DNA of 27,763 nt from Candidatus Avimicrobium faecavium (GCA_904419105.1 CAJFQR010000007.1:1-27763); one strand, 5' to 3'; shown: positions 16,427 through 24,235, numbered from the stretch's first letter. Notes: a model not told the origin generated them from the sequence alone. Translations and numbers: made by a program.

Positions 16427-16630
16427 TCACTTGCCCATATTGAACCGCCGGTTGAAGCGATCAACACGGCCGCCGGAATCGACCAGCTTCTGCTTACCTG
16501 TATAGAACGGGTGGCACTTGGAGCAAACCTCAACCCGGATCTCCGGCTTGGTGGATCTGGTCTCGATCACTTCGCCGCAGGCGCAAATGATCTTCGCGTC
16601 CTGGTACTTGGGATGAATCCCCTTCTTCAT
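16427..16630 (-). CDS. rpmE: 50S ribosomal protein L31, zinc-binding type
   Basis: A 67-residue large-subunit protein. It is the cysteine-containing (zinc) form: C16 and C18 in IICACGE, C36 and C39 in VCSKCHPFYTGKQ. The rest matches L31 closely (MKKGIHP at the start, VDRFNRRF near the end). Bacteria often keep this zinc form for zinc-replete growth and a cysteine-free paralogue for zinc limitation; no paralogue is present in this window. GGAGGTG lies before the ATG. A consensus -10 with an inverted repeat lies just upstream. Confidence 0.97.
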   Translation of the reverse strand: MKKGIHPKYQDAKIICACGEVIETRSTKPEIRVEVCSKCHPFYTGKQKLVDSGGRVDRFNRRFNMGK

Positions 16631-16660
16631 ATCTTGTCACCTCCATCGCCCACCGGCAGA

Positions 16661-16681
16661 ATTATAACAGTAGTATGTTAT
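16661..16681 (-). promoter_or_regulatory. rpmE promoter with inverted repeat ATAACA-N6-TGTTAT
   Basis: Minus strand TATAAT (16661-16666) is a perfect -10; no clear -35 is seen at the right distance. A six-base perfect inverted repeat, ATAACA (16664-16669) and TGTTAT (16676-16681), overlaps its upstream edge and could be an operator. Confidence 0.5.
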
Positions 16682-16739
16682 CACAAAGAGCTAGAAAATG
16701 CAAGTGTTTTCCGGAAACTTATTTTCATACCGGCGGCGC

Positions 16740-18422
16740 TCAGCCGTCCAGCCCGGCCCGGGCGGTCATCTCCACCCGCAGAGCCCGGTATCGGGCCTCA
16801 CACGCCGGGCGTCCGGCGCCGCGGACGGCAAAGTAGAATTTCAGCTTGGGCTCGGTGCCGGAGGGCCGGGCGATGACCCGGCAGCCGTCCGCCAGCTCCC
16901 AGGCGAGCACATCGGCCCGGGGCAGGCCGGTATCGTCCCGGGCGTAGTCGGTGCGGACGGTCACCGGGCTGCCGGCGACAGCGTCGACTGTCTCCCGGCG
17001 CAGCCGCTCCATCACCGCGGCCATCGCCTCCATCGGCGCCGGTCCGGTAAAGGCGAAGCTGTCCGCTTTGGTGAACCAGGTGCCGTGCTCCGCATAGAGC
17101 CCGTCCAGCGCCTGGCAGAGGGTGCGGCCCTCAAGCTTGCAGGCGGCGGCCATCTCAGCGGCCAGCAGGGCGGCGTTCACCGCATCCTTGTCCCGGACAT
17201 GCATACCGGTCAGGTAGCCGCAGCTCTCCTCAAAGCCCATCAGGAAGCGCTCCCCTTCGCCGGCGGCCTCCAGACGGTTCATCTCGTCGCCGATGTACTT
17301 GAAGCCGGTGAGGACCTCGACGAGCTCGACGCCGTACTTCTTCGCCACCTGCCGGGCCATCGGCGTCGAGACGATGCTGGTCACCGCCAGCGGGCGCTCG
17401 GGCAGGGTGCCGGCTGCCTTGCGGGTGCGGCAGATGTAGTCCAGCAGCAGCACCCCGAACTCGTTGCCGGAGAGAAGCCGGTAGCTGCCGTCCTCCTCCC
17501 TTGCGGCGACGCCGATGCGGTCGCTGTCCGGATCGGTGGCAAAAGCCAGGTCGGCTTGAATGAGCCGGGCCAGGTCGAGGACCATCTTCATCGCCTCGGG
17601 GTTTTCCGGGTTCGGGGAGGGACAGGTGGGAAAATCCCCATCCGGCTTCGACTGATCTGCCACCAGGTAGAGCTCCTCCAGCCCCGCCCGGGTGAGGGCG
17701 TCGATCACCGGACGGTGGCCGGCGCCGTTAAGCGGCGAATAAGCCACCACCAACCCGCTCTCGGCAAGGATGCCCGGGCGCAGCTGCAGCCGCAGCACCT
17801 CAGCGAGGTAGTCCTCCCGGACCTGGTCGGGGATCTCCCGGATCTGGCCCTCTGCGAGCAGGGCGGCATAGTCCCCGCGGCGGACGCCGGTAAACGGGTC
17901 GGTGGCGTCGATGGCCGCCTGCACCCGGGCAGCGAAGGCAGAGACGATCTGTCCGCCGGTGCGGTCGTAGACCTTATAGCCGTTGTAGGCCGGCGGGTTG
18001 TGGCTGGCGGTGATCATGATACCGGCATCGCAGCCGAGCCGCCGCACGGCGTAGGACAGGGCCGGAGTGGGCATCAGCCGGGGGTAGATCCAGGCCCGGA
18101 CACCGGAGGCGGCCAGCACGGCAGCGGCCTCCTCGGCGAAGGCACGGGACTGATGGCGGCTGTCATAGGCGATGGCCACCTGGGGATCGGGCCGCTCCTC
18201 CAGCAGCACCGCCGCCAGCCCCTGTGTGGCCCGGCCGACGGTGATGCGGTTCATCCGGGCGGTGCCGGTATCCATGATGCCCCGGAGCCCGGCGGTGCCA
18301 AACTCCAGCCCGCCGCCAAAGCAGCCCTCCAGCAGCGCCGGATCCTCCATCACCCGGGCGGTGCGGGCTGCCAGCTCCTCCCCGGCCAGGGCCGGGTCCA
18401 GCCAGCGTCTGTCAAATTCCAT
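16740..18422 (-). CDS. Phospho-sugar mutase (phosphoglucomutase/phosphomannomutase family)
   Basis: A 560-residue alpha-D-phosphohexomutase that interconverts the 1- and 6-phosphates of glucose or mannose. All four signature loops are present: the phosphoserine loop TASHNPPAYNGYK with S140 (138-150), the Mg2+ loop DPDSDRIG (297-304), the sugar-recognition loop FEESCGYL (397-404), and the phosphate-binding loop RPSGTEPKLK near the C-terminus. FGTAGLRG at 41-48 is typical of this long Firmicutes type. The ATG at 18422 has AGGAAAGGAAG upstream. It is transcribed alone from a very good promoter and is divergent from the AAA+ gene. Substrate preference within the family cannot be read by eye. Confidence 0.93.
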   Translation of the reverse strand: MEFDRRWLDPALAGEELAARTARVMEDPALLEGCFGGGLEFGTAGLRGIMDTGTARMNRITVGRATQGLAAVLLEERPDPQVAIAYDSRHQSRAFAEEAAAVLAASGVRAWIYPRLMPTPALSYAVRRLGCDAGIMITASHNPPAYNGYKVYDRTGGQIVSAFAARVQAAIDATDPFTGVRRGDYAALLAEGQIREIPDQVREDYLAEVLRLQLRPGILAESGLVVAYSPLNGAGHRPVIDALTRAGLEELYLVADQSKPDGDFPTCPSPNPENPEAMKMVLDLARLIQADLAFATDPDSDRIGVAAREEDGSYRLLSGNEFGVLLLDYICRTRKAAGTLPERPLAVTSIVSTPMARQVAKKYGVELVEVLTGFKYIGDEMNRLEAAGEGERFLMGFEESCGYLTGMHVRDKDAVNAALLAAEMAAACKLEGRTLCQALDGLYAEHGTWFTKADSFAFTGPAPMEAMAAVMERLRRETVDAVAGSPVTVRTDYARDDTGLPRADVLAWELADGCRVIARPSGTEPKLKFYFAVRGAGRPACEARYRALRVEMTARAGLDG

Positions 18423-18460
18423 TGGTCATCTTCCTTTCCTGTTCGGCGTTTCCACTGTCT

Positions 18461-18489
18461 ATAATAGCCCGGCACCCGGCGGGTGTCAA
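18461..18489 (-). promoter_or_regulatory. Near-consensus promoter of the phosphosugar mutase gene
   Basis: Minus strand TTGACA (18484-18489), 17 bases, TATTAT (18461-18466). The spacer contains a GC-rich inverted repeat, CACCC-GGC-GGGTG (18473-18485), which reaches into the -35 and is a candidate repressor site. Confidence 0.75.
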
Positions 18490-18525
18490 TCACCGAACAG
18501 CGGTTTTTCTGCCGGGAAAAGGGGC

Positions 18526-18554
18526 TTTTTTCCTGTGAAAAAATAGGATATAAT
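18526..18554 (+). promoter_or_regulatory. Putative promoter of the YifB/ComM-like gene
   Basis: A perfect TATAAT (18549-18554) lies 30 bases before the start codon. The hexamer 17 bases upstream is only a T run, so the -35 is poor. Confidence 0.5.
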
Positions 18555-18584
18555 GGTACCAAACAGAAAAAGGGGCGTGATGGG

Positions 18585-20114
18585 ATGTTTTCCAGTGTCA
18601 ACAGCTTCGGGCTCACCGGCATCGCCTGCTATCCGGTGACGGTGGAAGTCGATGTGAGCCGGGCCTTTCCGACCTTTGAGATCGTCGGCCTGCCGGACGC
18701 TGCCGTCAAGGAGTCCAAGGACCGGGTGCGCTCGGCGATGAAAAACTGCGGGGTGGACTTTCCCCAGAGCCGGGTGGTGGTGAACCTGGCCCCGGCGGAC
18801 ACCCGCAAGACCGGCGCCATCTACGACCTGCCGATGCTCGCCGGCATCCTGGCCTCCACCGGCCTGCTGCCGCCGCTGCCCGGCGATCTGGCGATGGTGG
18901 GAGAGCTCTCCCTGGACGGGCATCTGCGGCCGGTGGCCGGGGTGCTCTCGATGGTGGCCCGGGCCCGGAGCCTGGGCCTGCGGGAGGTCATCGTCCCCAG
19001 GCAGAACGCCGCCGAAGGAGCGGTGTTCCCGGACATCGCCGTCTACGCCGCCGACACGGTGGAAGAGGTGCTCCGCCATCTCCGGGGCGAGACGGCGCTG
19101 CCGCCGGCCTCTTCCTTCCCGACGGCGCCGGAGGCCGAGGTGCCGGTGCCGGATTTTGCCGATGTCAAGGGGCAGCTGCTGGCCCGGCGGGCGGTGGAAG
19201 TGGCAGCCGCCGGCGGACACAACCTGCTGCTGCTCCGCTCCCCCGGCTCAGGCAAGAGCATGATCGCCCAGCGCATCCCGTCGATCCTTCCGCCCCTCTC
19301 CTTTGAGGAGGCCATCGAGACCACCCAGATCCACTCGATCGCCGGGCTGCTGCCGGAGGGGGTGGCGCTGCTGCGCCGCCGTCCCTTCCGGGCGCCGCAC
19401 CACACGGTGTCGGCGGCGGGGCTCTCCGGCGGCGGCTCCAATCCCCGCCCCGGAGAGATCAGCCTGGCCCACAACGGGGTGCTCTTCCTCGATGAGCTGC
19501 CGGAGTTTGCCCGGGGCACCCTCGAGGTGCTGCGCCAGCCGATGGAGACCGGCCAGGTGACCATCTCCCGGGCCGGCGGCAGTGTGACCTACCCGAGCCG
19601 GGTGATGGTGGTGGCGGCGATGAACCCCTGCCCCTGCGGCTACTACGGCCATCCGACCCGGCCCTGCACCTGCTCCCCCACCGCCATCCGCAAGTATCTG
19701 GGCCGGGTGAGCGGCCCGCTGCTGGACCGGCTGGACATCCAGGTGGAGGTGGACCCGGTGCGGTACGAGGAACTCTCCGACGCCACCCCCGGGGAGAGCT
19801 CCGCCGCCATCCGGGAGCGGGTCATCGCCGCCCGGAGCCGGCAGCAGCGGCGGCTGGCCCGCTGCGGCGTGCCCTGCAACGCCCAGATCCCCGCCTCCGC
19901 CCTGGCGGAGGCCTGCCCTCTCACCCCGGCTGCCGACCGGATCCTCAAGGCGGCCTTTGAGCGAATGAATCTGTCCGGCCGGGCCTACGACCGGATCCTC
20001 AAAATTGCCCGCACCATCGCCGACCTGGACGGCAGTGAGCGGCTGGACACCCCGCACATCACCGAGGCCATCCAGTACCGCTCCCTCGACCGGAAATACT
20101 GGGCCGGCCGCTGA
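18585..20114 (+). CDS. YifB/ComM family Mg chelatase-like AAA+ ATPase
   Basis: A 509-residue protein. The N-terminal domain (1-165) has the Lon/ChlI-type fold of the family (VEVDVSRAFPTFEIVGLPDA, LAPADTRKTGAIYDLP). The AAA+ core has Walker A RSPGSGKS (218-225), Walker B GVLFLDELPEF (298-308), the family's cysteine block NPCPCGYYG followed by CTCSP, and an arginine-rich LLDRLDIQVEV sensor region, then a C-terminal helical domain. ComM in naturally competent bacteria is a helicase that drives branch migration during recombination; in others the role is open. The start MFSSVNSFGL is chosen because AAAAGGGG lies 9 bases upstream and homologues begin here. Confidence 0.92.
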   Translation: MFSSVNSFGLTGIACYPVTVEVDVSRAFPTFEIVGLPDAAVKESKDRVRSAMKNCGVDFPQSRVVVNLAPADTRKTGAIYDLPMLAGILASTGLLPPLPGDLAMVGELSLDGHLRPVAGVLSMVARARSLGLREVIVPRQNAAEGAVFPDIAVYAADTVEEVLRHLRGETALPPASSFPTAPEAEVPVPDFADVKGQLLARRAVEVAAAGGHNLLLLRSPGSGKSMIAQRIPSILPPLSFEEAIETTQIHSIAGLLPEGVALLRRRPFRAPHHTVSAAGLSGGGSNPRPGEISLAHNGVLFLDELPEFARGTLEVLRQPMETGQVTISRAGGSVTYPSRVMVVAAMNPCPCGYYGHPTRPCTCSPTAIRKYLGRVSGPLLDRLDIQVEVDPVRYEELSDATPGESSAAIRERVIAARSRQQRRLARCGVPCNAQIPASALAEACPLTPAADRILKAAFERMNLSGRAYDRILKIARTIADLDGSERLDTPHITEAIQYRSLDRKYWAGR

Positions 20115-20123
20115 ACCGCCAGT

Positions 20124-20172
20124 GAAAACTCCCCCCGGACCTTACCGCAGAAGGGCCGGAGGGAGTTTTTTT
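20124..20172. terminator. Strong terminator between the AAA+ gene and the second TraX gene
   Basis: AAAACTCCCCCCGG and CCGGAGGGAGTTTTTTT pair around an inner CCTT/AAGG stem. The T run is on the plus strand; the A run on the other side gives the converging TraX gene a usable stop as well. Confidence 0.85.
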
Positions 20173-20176
20173 GCGC

Positions 20177-20908
20177 TCAGACGCCGAGGAGCGTCCGGCC
20201 GATGAAGATCAGCAGCAGATGCGCCGGGTAGAAGCCGTAGAAGAACCACTTCGGGATGCGGATGCCGCTGTGGGTGCGCATAACGATCAGCGGCAGCGCC
20301 AGCAGCGAGAAGATCTCAAACCCCATGCACAGCGGCCCGATGGTGCAGGCCAGCGGGTCCTCCGGGCTGCCGCCCCACACAGCCGGCAGATAGTCCAGCA
20401 GGTAGAGCGCCCCGCCCAGTGCCGGACGATTGCGGCAGAGGTAGAAGATCAGCATCAGCACCACTCCGCCGTAGGAGTAGTCGAAGTTGACGAAGCCCAG
20501 CAGCAGCACCCCGCCGATGAACAGCGGCCACTTTTTCTCCTTGAAGCCCCACATGGCCAGCAGCGAGACGAACAGCGTGAAGAAGATGTTCAGATTGAAC
20601 AGGTTCCCGAGGATATCGTCCGAGTTGAAGGCCAGGATCCAGAACGGCTGGGACACCAGCGCAAACAGCCCGAGCCGGCCCAGATACCGGCGGATGCTGC
20701 GGGTGTACAGCAGGCCGACGGTCATACAGTAGCAGAACAGCGGGAACGCCATCCGCCCAATCCAGCGGAAAGCCGGTATCCCCGGGAAGAATACCGCCCC
20801 TGCATGGTCCAGCGTCATCGCGGTGATGGCAACCAGCTTGAGCAGGTCGGTATCCAGATTGGTGGCAAGTTTCGGTTCGGTGTCAGCCGCCGCGGCAGAT
20901 CCAGTCAT
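20177..20908 (-). CDS. TraX family integral membrane protein (copy 2)
   Basis: A 243-residue multi-pass membrane protein clearly related to the protein at 384-1001. Shared blocks are TAMTLDHAGAV, GRMAFPLFCY, TRSIRRYLGRL and a C-terminal GFYPAHLLLIF. It has a longer polar N-terminus (about 25 residues) and an extra internal segment. TraX of F plasmid acetylates pilin; there are no pilin or transfer genes here, so a different acyl or surface substrate is likely (inference). The ATG at 20908 has GGGAGGA 7 bases upstream; the longer frame to 21004 lacks a site. It is monocistronic, between the AAA+ terminator and the csoR-like terminator. Confidence 0.83.
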   Translation of the reverse strand: MTGSAAAADTEPKLATNLDTDLLKLVAITAMTLDHAGAVFFPGIPAFRWIGRMAFPLFCYCMTVGLLYTRSIRRYLGRLGLFALVSQPFWILAFNSDDILGNLFNLNIFFTLFVSLLAMWGFKEKKWPLFIGGVLLLGFVNFDYSYGGVVLMLIFYLCRNRPALGGALYLLDYLPAVWGGSPEDPLACTIGPLCMGFEIFSLLALPLIVMRTHSGIRIPKWFFYGFYPAHLLLIFIGRTLLGV

Positions 20909-20989
20909 GAATGATTCCTCCCAAAATATACGCAGTTCAGGGCACATTTTGGCACGATATCCTGCAAAATCAACCATTTTTTTCAAAAG

Positions 20990-21048
20990 GCACGTTTCGT
21001 GCAAAAAAATAAGAACCGAACTGCCCTCTCCATTGGCACTTCGGTTCT
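20990..21048 (-). terminator. Tandem terminator after the CsoR-family gene
   Basis: On the minus strand a 14-base near-perfect stem (AGAACCGAA-g-TGCC with GGCA-g-TTCGGTTCT, 21012-21048) is followed by TATTTTTTT. A second small hairpin, GCACG-AAA-CGTGC (20990-21002), follows at once, then CTTTTG. Confidence 0.85.
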
Positions 21049-21059
21049 CACTTTGGGGC

Positions 21060-21329
21060 TCACATCCTGGCGAAGAACTCCAGCGTCTTCTGATAGGACT
21101 CGATGGCCCCCTCGGCGTCGCCGGTGGCGGCAGCCTCCCGGACGCAGTCGGTCATCTTCGAGCTCAGCAGCAGCTGGCCGACCCTATGGGCAGCCTGTTT
21201 CACAGCGTTGATCTGGATGAGGATCTCTTCCTCCGGGGCGCCGTCCTCCACCATTTTCTCGATGCCGGCCACCTGGCCGGAGATCCGGTGCAGACGGCTG
21301 ATGACAGACCGCTGTTCTTTTTCGGTCAT
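21060..21329 (-). CDS. CsoR/RcnR/FrmR family repressor lacking usual metal ligands
   Basis: An 89-residue all-helical DNA-binding protein of the CsoR (DUF156) family: SVISRLHRISGQVAGIEKMV (8-27), EILIQINAVKQAAHRVGQLL and a C-terminal helix. In copper-type CsoR, Cu(I) is bound by Cys-x(n)-His-x3-Cys. By alignment on the flanking residues the first cysteine is E33 here, the histidine is K58, and only C62 remains. FrmR and RcnR also rely on a cysteine at the first position, so this protein probably senses something else or is not metal-responsive. The ATG at 21329 has GAGGAGG 7 bases upstream. No metal pump or formaldehyde gene is adjacent. The promoter is near consensus. Confidence 0.85.
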   Translation of the reverse strand: MTEKEQRSVISRLHRISGQVAGIEKMVEDGAPEEEILIQINAVKQAAHRVGQLLLSSKMTDCVREAAATGDAEGAIESYQKTLEFFARM

Positions 21330-21378
21330 GGGTTTTCCTCCTCTCGTGGGAAACAATGTCCATGATGGGGATAAATCC

Positions 21379-21406
21379 ATTATACCAATTTGCCGCGGCT
21401 TGTCAA
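21379..21406 (-). promoter_or_regulatory. Near-consensus promoter of the CsoR-family gene
   Basis: Minus strand TTGACA (21401-21406), 16 bases, TATAAT (21379-21384), with TGG directly before the -10 (extended). Such strength suggests that a repressor holds it off, plausibly its own product. Confidence 0.8.
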
Positions 21407-21415
21407 TCAAAACCG

Positions 21416-21898
21416 CTATTTATGGTATTTCTGCCCATGGGAGATGGTCATTGCCCGATAGAGCTGCTCGAGCAGCAGCACCCGGGCCAGCTGGTGGGGA
21501 AAGGTCATCCGGGACATGGACAGCCGCAGATCCCCACGGCGCTTGAGCTCCTCCCACAGCCCGTAGCTCCCGCCGATAAGCAGCGCGATGCTGCTGTGCC
21601 CGCCGATGGCGGCCCTGTCCAGCGCCGCCGAAAACTCCTCCGACGAGAGCATCTTTCCCTCGATGCACAGCGGCACCACAAAGCTCCCGGCCGGGATCTT
21701 TGCAGCCATGGCCCGGCCCTCGGCCTCGATGCCGGCGGCGATCTGAGCGGGGGAGGGGTTCTGGGGCAGGCGGTATTCATCGATCTCGACGATCTGCAGC
21801 CGGCAGTAGGCTCCAAGTCGCTTCTGGTATTCGGCGCAGGCGTCGGTGAGATAGCGCTCCTTGAGCCTTCCAACCGCCAGAATGGTGATATTCAGCAT
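21416..21898 (-). CDS. rlmH: 23S rRNA (pseudouridine1915-N3)-methyltransferase RlmH
   Basis: A 160-residue SPOUT-class methyltransferase that uses SAM to methylate pseudouridine 1915 in helix 69 of 23S rRNA. It has the usual length and the expected start (ITILAVGRLKERYL), the IGGSYG SAM-binding loop (about 108-113), and the C-terminal trefoil-knot block MTFPHQLARVLLLEQLYRA followed by the conserved YHK end. It begins 12 bases after the walJ stop, in the same direction, as in many Firmicutes. A ribosome site AGGAGGA precedes the ATG. Confidence 0.96.
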   Translation of the reverse strand: MLNITILAVGRLKERYLTDACAEYQKRLGAYCRLQIVEIDEYRLPQNPSPAQIAAGIEAEGRAMAAKIPAGSFVVPLCIEGKMLSSEEFSAALDRAAIGGHSSIALLIGGSYGLWEELKRRGDLRLSMSRMTFPHQLARVLLLEQLYRAMTISHGQKYHK

Positions 21899-21910
21899 GG
21901 TCCTCCTCCG

Positions 21911-22705
21911 TTACAGTATCGTCATCGGCCCCGGGCCGGAGCGGGGGGCCACCTCCAGCAGGAAGTCGCTGCCCTCCCGCAGTCCCGCCAAAGCCAGCTC
22001 ACTGCGCACCGTCTCCCGGGCCAGCAGCGGGGAGTTGTTCTCCTTGGACAGATGCCCGAGCACCACCCGGGTGGTGCCCTCGGCAATGAGCCGGCCGGCC
22101 TCCCCGGCGCTGTGCAGATTGGACAGATGCCCCGAATCCGAGGCAATGCGCCGCTTGAGCGGATAGGGATAGGGCCCGCAGCGCAGCATGCCCTCGTCAT
22201 AGTTGGCCTCGAGCAGCACCAGATCACAGCCCCGCAGCGCAGCATGGACCCCGTTGTCCACATGGCCCAGGTCGGTGGCCACCGCCAGCCGGCGGCCGTC
22301 CGGCAGCGAGACGGTATAGCCGCAGCTGGACAGCGAATCGTGGCTGGTGGCAAAGGGGGTCACCGCCATCTCCTCCACCTGGACGGTCACGCCGGGGGTA
22401 ATCTCCCGGGTGGGCACCCCCTCCGGCAGCTGGCCCCGCTCCTCGAGGAAGTCCAGCGTCTCCCGGGAGGCGTATACCGGGATGCCGAGTTTTTTCAGCA
22501 GCACCCGCACCCCTTTGACATGGTCGATGTGTTCATGGGTGAGGAACAGCGCCCGGATCCCCGCCCGATCGATGCCTCTGCCGTCCAGCGCCTCCAAAAT
22601 GGCCTTGCAGGAGACACCGGCATCCACCAGGATGCCGCCGCTGCCGCTGCCGATGTAGGTGCTGTTTCCCGACGAACCGCTGAAAAGCGTACAAAACCGT
22701 GCCAA
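21911..22705 (-). CDS. walJ: Metallo-beta-lactamase fold hydrolase WalJ/YycJ
   Basis: A 264-residue MBL-fold protein. The dinuclear metal site is seen in LTHEHIDHVKG (55-65), a later DSHDS-like TSHDSLS block, an aspartate in ATDLGHVD and a C-terminal LGHLSKENN. The N-terminal FCTLFSGSSGNSTY block is a hallmark of YycJ (WalJ), which in Bacillus is linked to the WalRK cell-wall two-component system and to DNA metabolism. The start is TTG at 22705, with AGAGGA 9 bases upstream. It is followed by rlmH. Its start is only 30 bases after the murA terminator, and no promoter is visible, so it may be expressed by read-through. Confidence 0.92.
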   Translation of the reverse strand: MARFCTLFSGSSGNSTYIGSGSGGILVDAGVSCKAILEALDGRGIDRAGIRALFLTHEHIDHVKGVRVLLKKLGIPVYASRETLDFLEERGQLPEGVPTREITPGVTVQVEEMAVTPFATSHDSLSSCGYTVSLPDGRRLAVATDLGHVDNGVHAALRGCDLVLLEANYDEGMLRCGPYPYPLKRRIASDSGHLSNLHSAGEAGRLIAEGTTRVVLGHLSKENNSPLLARETVRSELALAGLREGSDFLLEVAPRSGPGPMTIL

Positions 22706-22734
22706 ATGCCTCGTTCCTCTCCCAAGTTTCCTCT

Positions 22735-22767
22735 CAAAAAAGCGGCCCGGCTGCGCGGCCGGACCGC
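22735..22767 (-). terminator. Terminator after murA
   Basis: Minus strand GCGGTCCGGC, a six-base loop and GCCGGGCCGC (one mismatch) are followed by TTTTTTG. It lies between the murA stop (22788) and the walJ start (22705). Confidence 0.8.
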
Positions 22768-22787
22768 CTTATCCCCTTCGGGGCGGC

Positions 22788-24074
22788 TTACAGTGCCTCC
22801 CGAAGCGGGTCATCGTCATAGCTCACCTTGCGGATATCCGCCCCCAGACTGCGCAGCTTATCCACCAGGCTGGAGTATCCCCGTTCGATGTGGTGGATCT
22901 CCTCCACCTCGGTGATCCCGTCGGCCATCAGTCCGGCGATGAGCATCGCCGCGCCGGCCCGCAGATCCAGGGCCTTCACCGGCGCACCGGTGAGGCGCTC
23001 GACCCCTTCCACCACAGCCACCTTGCCGTCCACCTGGATGTTGGCGCCCATCTTTCGCAGCTCATCCACATACTTGAAGCGGTTGTCCCACACGCCCTCC
23101 GAGACGATGCTGGTGCCCTCGGCACAGCAGAGCATCGTGGTCATCTGGGGCTGCATATCGGTGGGGAACCCCGGGTGGGGCATCGTCTTGACGTTGACAT
23201 GCTGCAGCCGGCCGGTCCGGGAGACCCGCACCGCGTCGTCGAACTCCTCGACGGTGGCGCCGGCCCGGCGGAGCTTGTCGATGATCGATTCCAGGTGCTT
23301 GGGGATCACATTCTCCACCAGCACATCGCCGCCGGTGGCCGCCGCAGCCACCATATAGGTACCGGCCTCGATCTGATCGGGGATGATGCTGTACTCGGTG
23401 CCATGGAGCACATCGACGCCGTGGATCTTGATCACATCGGTGCCGGCGCCCCGGATATCCGCCCCCATCGAGTTGAGAAAGTTGGCCAGGTCGACGATGT
23501 GCGGCTCCTTGGCGGCGTTCTCCAGGATGGTGACGCCCCTGGCCTTGACAGCGGCCAGCATCACATTCATCGTGGCCCCGACCGAGACCACATCGAAGTA
23601 GATGTGCTCCCCGACGAGCGCCTCGCTGGTCATATGCACCATGCCGTAGTTCACCGACACCTCAGCGCCCAGCGCCCGGAAGCCCTTGATGTGCTGGTCG
23701 ATGGGGCGCACCCCGCCGAAGTTGCAGCCGCCGGGCAGCGACACATCAGCCCGGCCGCACCGCCCGAGCAGCGCGCCGAGGAAGTAGTAGGAGGCCCGCA
23801 GCGGCTTGGCCAGCTCATGGGGCACCACCGGCTCGGTGAGATGGGTGGTGTCGATCTCGACGGTGGTCTTGTCCAGCAGGCGCACCCGGGCTCCGAGGGC
23901 CCTGAGGATGTTCAGCAGCGCGGTCACATCGCTGATGTTGGGGATGTTCTCCAGCACGCACACATCCCGTGCGAGGACGGTGGCAGGCAGAATGGCCACC
24001 GCCGCGTTCTTCGCGCCGCTGATGGTCACCTTGCCGTGAAGGCGGCTGCCTCCGGTCACGATATACTTCTCCAT
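22788..24074 (-). CDS. murA: UDP-N-acetylglucosamine 1-carboxyvinyltransferase MurA
   Basis: A 428-residue cytoplasmic enzyme for the first committed step of peptidoglycan synthesis: enolpyruvyl transfer from PEP to UDP-GlcNAc. K22 and N23 in SGAKNAAVAILPA and the active-site cysteine C117 in LPGGCNFGGVRPIDQH are visible; that cysteine is the fosfomycin target. Between C117 and R123 there are five residues, whereas E. coli MurA has four (C115 to R120), so the catalytic loop has one extra glycine. The ATG at 24074 follows GGAGAG. An open frame continues upstream only because of high GC. It has a strong promoter and a leader of about 155 bases. Confidence 0.95.
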   Translation of the reverse strand: MEKYIVTGGSRLHGKVTISGAKNAAVAILPATVLARDVCVLENIPNISDVTALLNILRALGARVRLLDKTTVEIDTTHLTEPVVPHELAKPLRASYYFLGALLGRCGRADVSLPGGCNFGGVRPIDQHIKGFRALGAEVSVNYGMVHMTSEALVGEHIYFDVVSVGATMNVMLAAVKARGVTILENAAKEPHIVDLANFLNSMGADIRGAGTDVIKIHGVDVLHGTEYSIIPDQIEAGTYMVAAAATGGDVLVENVIPKHLESIIDKLRRAGATVEEFDDAVRVSRTGRLQHVNVKTMPHPGFPTDMQPQMTTMLCCAEGTSIVSEGVWDNRFKYVDELRKMGANIQVDGKVAVVEGVERLTGAPVKALDLRAGAAMLIAGLMADGITEVEEIHHIERGYSSLVDKLRSLGADIRKVSYDDDPLREAL

Positions 24075-24229
24075 TGCGATCTCTCCTGTTTCGATCCTGC
24101 GGCGGGGCGGGCCTATTTGGGCGCACAACCCCCTGGCCCGGCGCTGCCGCCGGGGCCGTCTCTCTCCGCTTTTTCCGTTCCGGCGGGCCGCCTGCCGCGC
24201 CGGCCGCCCGTGGGGCACACGGGCCTTCT
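24075..24229 (-). ncRNA. Structured GC-rich 5' leader of murA
   Basis: Between the predicted transcription start and the murA ATG, three hairpins can be drawn: GCCCGTG/CACGGGC (24206-24224), CCGGCG/CGCCGG (24180-24203) and a nine-pair stem with one bulge around 24135-24157. No oligo-T follows any of them, so this is not a classic attenuator. It does not match a riboswitch I know. High GC alone can produce such stems. Confidence 0.35.
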
Positions 24230-24235
24230 ACCGTC

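Noticed and set aside
16698..18464. Open frame of 588 codons on the plus strand
   Set aside because: Antisense to the phosphosugar mutase; composition is typical of a shadow frame.
24075..24218. In-frame upstream extension of murA (48 codons)
   Set aside because: Arg/Pro-rich, without a ribosome site, and the true start matches MurA homologues and has GGAGAG. The stretch is better read as leader RNA.
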